51,749 nucleotides of DNA, taken from NCBI GenBank assembly GCA_025922945.1, contig JAICGW010000003.1, forward strand, positions 1-51,749, written 5' to 3'. This stretch comes from Acidimicrobiia bacterium. GTDB taxonomy: Bacteria > Actinomycetota > Acidimicrobiia > Spongiisociales > ZC4RG35. The position numbers were made by a program, and so were the translations under genes. Below the pieces are notes generated by a model. That model was given only the letters and a program-made list of their open reading frames with translations. It did no database searches and had not been told where the DNA came from. Positions 46,984 through 51,749 of this stretch are shown piece by piece; within the stretch, counting starts at the first letter, position 1, and every line of letters starts with the position of its first letter.

Positions 46984-47987
46984 CTTGCTGACCCTATTCC
47001 ACCCGTTGGGAGAGCGCCCACCTCGGGTTTGACCGAGTTCACATCATCAACGACCGTCCCAATGTCGGCGACCGCGGCGCGCTCGAGGAGATGGGAAGCA
47101 ACGATGAGGTCCTGTGCTCCAGTCCCGACCGATTTGAAAAGGGTGATCTCATCCTCATTCCGCCGACCTTCGGCGCTTCGGGCGACGAGGGCGCTTAGCT
47201 CCTCGGCCCGAGTCGAGTCGAGTCCGTGCGTCATAGCCGCCTGATGGGCGTCTCCTGCCTCGGCGAGCACCAAATCGGCCGAGTCGCACACGATCCGATC
47301 GAAACTGCTGAACAGGCTGGGATCGATCTCGACCCGATCACGGCTCGCCGGACCCACCGAATTGACATGCATTCCTGGTTGCAGGTGCTTGGCGAGCAGG
47401 ACGGGAGCACGCGCCTTCGTGGCCAATGTCACCAGGGTTGCGTCCTCGATGGCCTCCTCCAGCGAGGATGCCGCCACCAGGTGGCCAGCTACGAATCCTG
47501 ACATCTCCGTCACAAACTCCGCTCGATTCACTGGGGTGCGGGCGAAGACCCTGATTTCGTCTGCAGGTCGGACCAACTCGAGCGCCCGCAGCTGACCGCG
47601 CCCTATCGGTCCCGTGCCCACGATCGCCGCCACCTCAACGTCCTCACGGGCGAGATAGTCGGTGGCCACGGCGGAGACTGCCCCAGTTCGTAGGTTGGTG
47701 ATCTGGAGCGCGTCGACGATGCCGATCAGCTCGCCGGTGCTGAGCCGGTGAACGTAGATCGTGTACCGCATGCCAACGCCTTCGGTTCGGTGCAGCACCT
47801 TGAAACCGAAGAGGTCCAAGCTGGCGATGAACGCTGGAAGCGAGCGAAGCCAACCAGTGGGATGGGTCAGGTCGACCCTGGCGAGGCCGGTCTGGTTGGG
47901 CGACAGGGAGAAAAGCTCGCGCATCGCTTCGAGGACCATCCGATCCTCGATGAGAGCGTCGACGGCCGCAGCGTCGAGAATCCTCAT
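46980..47987 (-). CDS. Ornithine cyclodeaminase/mu-crystallin family protein
   Basis: YTIYVHRLSTGELIGIVDALQITNLRTGAVSAVATDYLAREDVEVAAIVGTGPIGRGQLRAL; ATGA overlap with the M24 gene. Confidence 0.93.
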   Translation of the reverse strand: MRILDAAAVDALIEDRMVLEAMRELFSLSPNQTGLARVDLTHPTGWLRSLPAFIASLDLFGFKVLHRTEGVGMRYTIYVHRLSTGELIGIVDALQITNLRTGAVSAVATDYLAREDVEVAAIVGTGPIGRGQLRALELVRPADEIRVFARTPVNRAEFVTEMSGFVAGHLVAASSLEEAIEDATLVTLATKARAPVLLAKHLQPGMHVNSVGPASRDRVEIDPSLFSSFDRIVCDSADLVLAEAGDAHQAAMTHGLDSTRAEELSALVARSAEGRRNEDEITLFKSVGTGAQDLIVASHLLERAAVADIGTVVDDVNSVKPEVGALPTGGIGSAR

Positions 47988-47989
47988 CC

Positions 47990-49006
47990 TCAGGCGGGAT
48001 TGCGGCCGATGAAGAACTCGGCAAAAGGCTCGTCGGAGAAGGCGATCTGGGCCTTGCGCAATCCCTCGACCGAGGTCCTCATCTGGCTCTCCGACAGCTT
48101 CATCGCCGGTTGACGGATCGGCCCCCCGTTGTAGCCGTCAAGCCAGGACTGGAACTTCCACAGATAGCGGTGCACCAGGTTGGCGCCGCCCGAGCTCATG
48201 GTCGCGGCCCGGGCGTTGCGGGCGGGCTGGATTCGCCAATACTCCTCCATCGCTCGCTGGGTATCGCCCCCGTGGAGCAACTCGAGTAGCCGGGGGACGT
48301 ACGACCCGTAGTACTCGTAGTTGCTCGTCCCCATCCATTGCATGCCGAACAGGTCGACCCACATCGGGGCGTTGAACTCCATCGGGTCAGAGAGAAGGAC
48401 ATCGGAATTCTCGAGACGGCGGAATGTCTCATAGGTGTTAGTGGTCTGCTGACGGCCGACCTCGTACTTCACCGCCACGATGGTGTCTACCTTGGTCAAT
48501 CGCTCGAGAACGTCGGCCGGGAATCCACGAACATCGAGTCGTCTCAGGTTGGAGTGCTCGACGATGAAGAGGACGACTGCCAAATCCGTTGCCTCGCAGA
48601 TCTCGACGGTGTAGTCCTCGACCTGTTGGGCCGATGTCGGATAGAAGCTGTTCGGATGCCCCAGCAGCATGGCGTCGACACCGAGGGCAGCGGCATCGTT
48701 GGCCATCGTGATGATCTCGGCCGGCGAGTCGAACACCCCTTGGAGCAAGAACCGATGCTCGCCATCGGCCTCGTCCACTGCGATCTCAATGAACCGCAGC
48801 ATCTCCTCAGTTGTGGTGCCCGCCTCCGAAACGAGAAGAGCTCCCCAAAACCCGAGCTCCATGTTGCGGCGGACGTCGTGGCGGATGGCGGCTTCGTTGA
48901 GCGACTTCAGGTCCGCCGTGTACGAGGGGATGATGACGTTGCACGCTCCCCGCCAAGTCTCGCGAGCCCAACCCTTGGCCTCTGCTCGTGTGTACCCGGG
49001 CGTGAC
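47990..49006 (-). CDS. Dihydrodipicolinate synthase/N-acetylneuraminate lyase superfamily protein (5' end unresolved)
   Basis: RGACNVIIPSYTADLKSLNEAAIRHDVRRNMELGFWGALLVSEAGTTTEE...VDTIVAVKYEVG; no in-frame ATG/GTG/TTG at the expected N-terminus. Confidence 0.78.
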   Translation of the reverse strand, partial: VTPGYTRAEAKGWARETWRGACNVIIPSYTADLKSLNEAAIRHDVRRNMELGFWGALLVSEAGTTTEEMLRFIEIAVDEADGEHRFLLQGVFDSPAEIITMANDAAALGVDAMLLGHPNSFYPTSAQQVEDYTVEICEATDLAVVLFIVEHSNLRRLDVRGFPADVLERLTKVDTIVAVKYEVGRQQTTNTYETFRRLENSDVLLSDPMEFNAPMWVDLFGMQWMGTSNYEYYGSYVPRLLELLHGGDTQRAMEEYWRIQPARNARAATMSSGGANLVHRYLWKFQSWLDGYNGGPIRQPAMKLSESQMRTSVEGLRKAQIAFSDEPFAEFFIGRNPA

Positions 49007-49046
49007 ACAGCCTTCCTCTGGCGCAGAGCCAGCGTACCCGGGATGC

Positions 49047-49058
49047 GCAAACGTATGT
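49047..49058. promoter_or_regulatory. Putative (weaker) LacI-family operator between divergent DapA-like genes
   Basis: GCAAACGTATGT in the divergent intergenic region. Confidence 0.35.
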
Positions 49059-49108
49059 GCTGCTAGCGTCGGTCCGTAGCTGGCTGTTAGCGCGAGGAGG
49101 TGACCGCC

Positions 49109-50083
49109 ATGACATCCAGGGCGAAAGAAATTGCCTTTGAGAAGGTGAGAGGGCTCTGGATCGCGATTCCCACCCCGTTCACCTCGGCCGGAGAGACCGA
49201 CGAGGGGGCACTGCGCAAGTCGGTCGACTACTACATCGAGGGCCTGGCGGTCGATGGCATCTTCTGCGGGGGAGTCATGGGCGAGTTCTGGGCGATGACT
49301 ACCGAAGAGCGAGCTTTGGTGCACGAGCTCGTGGTGAATGCCGCCGCCGGGAGGGTGCCGATCATGGTCCACATCGGTCACCACACCTACTCGGAGGCGG
49401 CGCAACTGAGCCGTCACGCCGAGCAGATCGGAGCCGATTTCGCCATCGCGATCAATCCCTACTTTCCGATCAAGCCCTCCGATGAGATCGTGCGCGACTG
49501 GTACCGGCGTCTGACGGCCGAGTCGTCGATCCCCTTCTTTCTCTTCAACACCTCTTATTCCGGATACGCCTTGAGCCCTGGGCTGATCGCCGAGCTCGCC
49601 AACCTGGAGACGGTGTGCGGGATCAAGAACCCGAAACCGAGGGAACATCTCCTGCGCGTCCAGGACCTGGTGGGAGACAAGATCGTTGTTTGTGACGCCG
49701 ACGAGGCCGACTGGCTGGAGCTTCATCTGGATCACGGTTTTCAATCCCTCATGTCGACCCCGGCGCTGGCCATGTACCAGACCCCGGACAAACGACCCAT
49801 CCACGACTACACGCGGCTGGCCGACAGCGGCGACACCGCGGGCGCCTGGGCCCTGCATGGCACCCTCGAGCGGGAGCGGGATGCGTTCGGGCGTTGGATG
49901 CGGGACAGCTGGCTCGCCCGGGGCGAGGGCGCAATTCCCATTGCCGAACTCAAGACTTGGCTCGCCTTGATGGGTCTGCCGCAGGGCCCGGTGCGACCGC
50001 CTCTGATTTCGCTCAGCGAGGCGCGGACCGAGGCTCTGCGCGCCGACCTGGATGGCTTGGGCCTGCTCGATTCGCTCTCATGA
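49109..50083 (+). CDS. Dihydrodipicolinate synthase/N-acetylneuraminate lyase superfamily protein
   Basis: GLWIAIPTPFTSAGETDEGALRKSVDYYIEGLAVDGIFCGGVMGEFWAMTTEER... FFLFNTSYSG... VCGIKNPKP; GAGGAGG RBS before ATG 49109. Confidence 0.9.
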   Translation: MTSRAKEIAFEKVRGLWIAIPTPFTSAGETDEGALRKSVDYYIEGLAVDGIFCGGVMGEFWAMTTEERALVHELVVNAAAGRVPIMVHIGHHTYSEAAQLSRHAEQIGADFAIAINPYFPIKPSDEIVRDWYRRLTAESSIPFFLFNTSYSGYALSPGLIAELANLETVCGIKNPKPREHLLRVQDLVGDKIVVCDADEADWLELHLDHGFQSLMSTPALAMYQTPDKRPIHDYTRLADSGDTAGAWALHGTLERERDAFGRWMRDSWLARGEGAIPIAELKTWLALMGLPQGPVRPPLISLSEARTEALRADLDGLGLLDSLS

Positions 50084-50102
50084 TCAAGAGACGGAGGAAC
50101 TC

Positions 50103-51377
50103 GTGACGTCGACCGATATTGACTTCAAGGACGCCGCCGGCCAGATGCATACCGAGGCCTTCGGGGCCATCGCCAACTCGCCGTGGTACTCCGACGCGGT
50201 CTACGAGCGATTCTCCGATGCCGAGTACCAACGTCGGTTCGACGCCACCCGAGCGAAAATGAAGCGGCTCGGCCTCGACGTCCTCATCGCATCCGGTGGG
50301 CCAAATCATTGGAGCTGGGGCGGGGGAATGCGCTGGCTGAGCAACCACTGGGAATGGCATGGGATCTCGGCCTATGTCGTGGTGCCCCCGGAAGGGGAGC
50401 CGGTCCTGATCTGCGGGCCCGGTGGCGCCCATCGCGAGGCGGTGCGCCGCGCCACCCCGCTAAAAGATGTGCGCCACTCCCGCTGGGGCCGCTCGGGCGA
50501 TGTGATCGTCGAGCTGATCAAGGAGTGGGGACTGGCCGACGCCACCGTCGGCATCTCCCATGTCGATCCCGTATATGGCCACCATCTGCCGGTGGACGAA
50601 TGGGAGCGTCTCCGGGAGGGCTTGCCCGAGGCCAAGTTGGAGCGGGTGGGGGACTTCTTCCATGAACTTGTCCATACCAAGAGCCCGGAGGAGATCGAAT
50701 GCGTTCGCCAGGCCGGGAAGCTGATGGACCAGGCCTTCGAGGCCATGATCGCCGCTGCCCGTCCCGGAGTCACCGAGTATCAGCTCGCCGCGGCCGCCAC
50801 CCACGCGGTCATGGAAGGTGGTGGCCAGATGGATTTCAACATCATCGGGTCGACGCGGATGGATGAGCCGGGGATGGTGTTCGGCAATCCGTGGCCGTCG
50901 AGCCGTCGCCTTGCGAAGGGCGACATCATCATCAATGAGCTGGCTTGCGGCTACAACGGATACTCGGTGCAAATCGGCGGCCCTATATGCATCGGGGAGC
51001 CACCCTCGTGGATTCGTGAATTCTTCGACGAGGTGGTGCTGCCGGGCTACGACCTCATGGCGGAACAACTCATCGGGGGCAACAGCTGGGACGACGTGAT
51101 GAAGGCCAGTCAGTTCTTCCGGGACAAGGGATACGACTCCCGACCCCTCTTCCTTCATTGCATCGACTTCACCAGCCACACCCCGCACGTGATGTGGGAC
51201 CACGTGGTGGCCGAGGACAACGAGCTCGATCTCGTCCCGGGAATAGTTGCGATGCTGGAGCCAACCATCATCACCCCCGACGGATTGCTCGGGATTTTCT
51301 TTGGACGAACCTATGTCCTCACCGACGGCGGGCACGAACAGGTGACGAAGTTCCCCCACGAGCTGGTCGTGACCTGA
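50103..51377 (+). CDS. M24/creatinase-fold protein with altered metal-binding residues
   Basis: GTG 50103 with ACGGAGGAACTC RBS; RFDATRAKMKRLGLDVLIASGGPNHWSWGGGMRWLSN, HTKSPEEIECVRQAGKLMDQAFEAMIAAARPGVTEYQLAAAA, MLEPTIITPDG. Confidence 0.88.
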   Translation: MTSTDIDFKDAAGQMHTEAFGAIANSPWYSDAVYERFSDAEYQRRFDATRAKMKRLGLDVLIASGGPNHWSWGGGMRWLSNHWEWHGISAYVVVPPEGEPVLICGPGGAHREAVRRATPLKDVRHSRWGRSGDVIVELIKEWGLADATVGISHVDPVYGHHLPVDEWERLREGLPEAKLERVGDFFHELVHTKSPEEIECVRQAGKLMDQAFEAMIAAARPGVTEYQLAAAATHAVMEGGGQMDFNIIGSTRMDEPGMVFGNPWPSSRRLAKGDIIINELACGYNGYSVQIGGPICIGEPPSWIREFFDEVVLPGYDLMAEQLIGGNSWDDVMKASQFFRDKGYDSRPLFLHCIDFTSHTPHVMWDHVVAEDNELDLVPGIVAMLEPTIITPDGLLGIFFGRTYVLTDGGHEQVTKFPHELVVT

Positions 51378-51384
51378 CCCCCTC

Positions 51385-51495
51385 GGCCCTTCGGGCCACT
51401 CCCCCCAACACTCGCTTCGCTCGTTGGGGGGAGAAACAGCATTCGGGTTTCTCCCCCCGTAGGGGGGAGAGCCGGCGCAGCCCGGGAGGGGGGAG
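51385..51495. repeat. Cluster of overlapping GGGGGGAG/CTCCCCCC inverted repeats (terminator-like, mutually exclusive hairpins)
   Basis: CTCCCCCCAAC/GTTGGGGGGAG (51399-51433), GGGGGGAGAAAC/GTTTCTCCCCCC (51426-51458), TCTCCCCCC-GTA-GGGGGGAGA (51450-51470), plus GGCCC-TTC-GGGCC (51385-51397). Confidence 0.85.
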
Positions 51496-51505
51496 AAGCC
51501 GCTCG

Positions 51506-51749
51506 CTAGCTTCCGAGCTTGTTCGCCAGCCAGCGGAAAGTGGCCGGGGCCCAGTGGTTGAAATGCTTGAAGGCGCAGTGCCCGTCATCGGGGTAGATGC
51601 GAGCTTCTTTGCCGGTGGCAGGGCCGGTCTCGAGCATGAAATAGATGTTGCCGATCGGCGCCAGATGGTCGAGCTTGCCGTTGATCATCAGCACCGGCAT
51701 GGTGATGTTGTCGAGGATCCCTTGCTCGGAGAGCGCCCACCGGGAGAAG
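51506..51749 (-). CDS. Alpha/beta hydrolase (C-terminal part; N-terminus beyond window)
   Basis: ...ILDNITMPVLMINGKLDHLAPIGNIYFMLETGPATGKEARIYPDDGHCAFKHFNHWAPATFRWLANKLGS*; open to the window edge. Confidence 0.75.
   Translation of the reverse strand, partial: FSRWALSEQGILDNITMPVLMINGKLDHLAPIGNIYFMLETGPATGKEARIYPDDGHCAFKHFNHWAPATFRWLANKLGS

Noticed and set aside
47990-49858. 622-aa minus-strand ORF
   Set aside because: The N-terminal half is antisense to the well-supported plus-strand DapA-like gene; only the C-terminal part is protein-like.
1-51749. tRNA/rRNA, transposase, integrase, toxin-antitoxin or defence genes
   Set aside because: Looked for recognisable motifs in the translated ORFs and intergenic gaps; none found. 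A tRNAscan/Infernal run would be needed to exclude small RNAs.

Overview
High-GC actinobacterial-type chromosomal segment of about 51.7 kb. The lineage guess, Acidimicrobiia-like, is inference only. No rRNA, tRNA, CRISPR array, transposase or phage genes were recognised. Left part (1-24.6 kb): the 3' part of a MASE1-domain membrane sensor that is absent from the ORF track; a complete conservon (CvnA-B-C-D-like: sensor kinase, roadblock, DUF742, GTPase) with a coupled fifth coiled-coil gene; a secreted Thr-rich-linker protein with a duplicated CKxGGW...GDCVS module; valine-tRNA ligase; MFS and GNAT genes; a HAD phosphatase next to an actinobacterial Tad/Flp locus laid out like Mycobacterium Rv3654c-Rv3661; a RibD/DHFR-like protein; an M24 protein; a compact PEP-utiliser; a small catabolic cluster; OsmC; and a class III cyclase. 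Right part (24.9-51.4 kb): an accessory catabolic island with an amine oxidase, EamA/LLM/FAH genes, a split Opp/Dpp ABC transporter, a creatininase-family protein, an ADH, a LacI regulator coupled to a cupin-cyclase fusion, an LVIVD protein, an amidohydrolase, a threonine-synthase-like protein, two M24 proteins with degenerate metal sites, an ornithine-cyclodeaminase-like protein and two divergent DapA-family proteins. Main non-coding signals: four LacI-type operator-like palindromes at separate promoters of the island (a candidate regulon), a large intergenic inverted repeat built from four copies of a 17-bp motif (8587-8693), mutually exclusive G/C-rich hairpins (51385-51495), an intercistronic stem-loop in the ABC operon, and a 15-codon micro-ORF overlapping the start of an ABC ATPase. 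All functional calls come from reading translated motifs; no database search was run.
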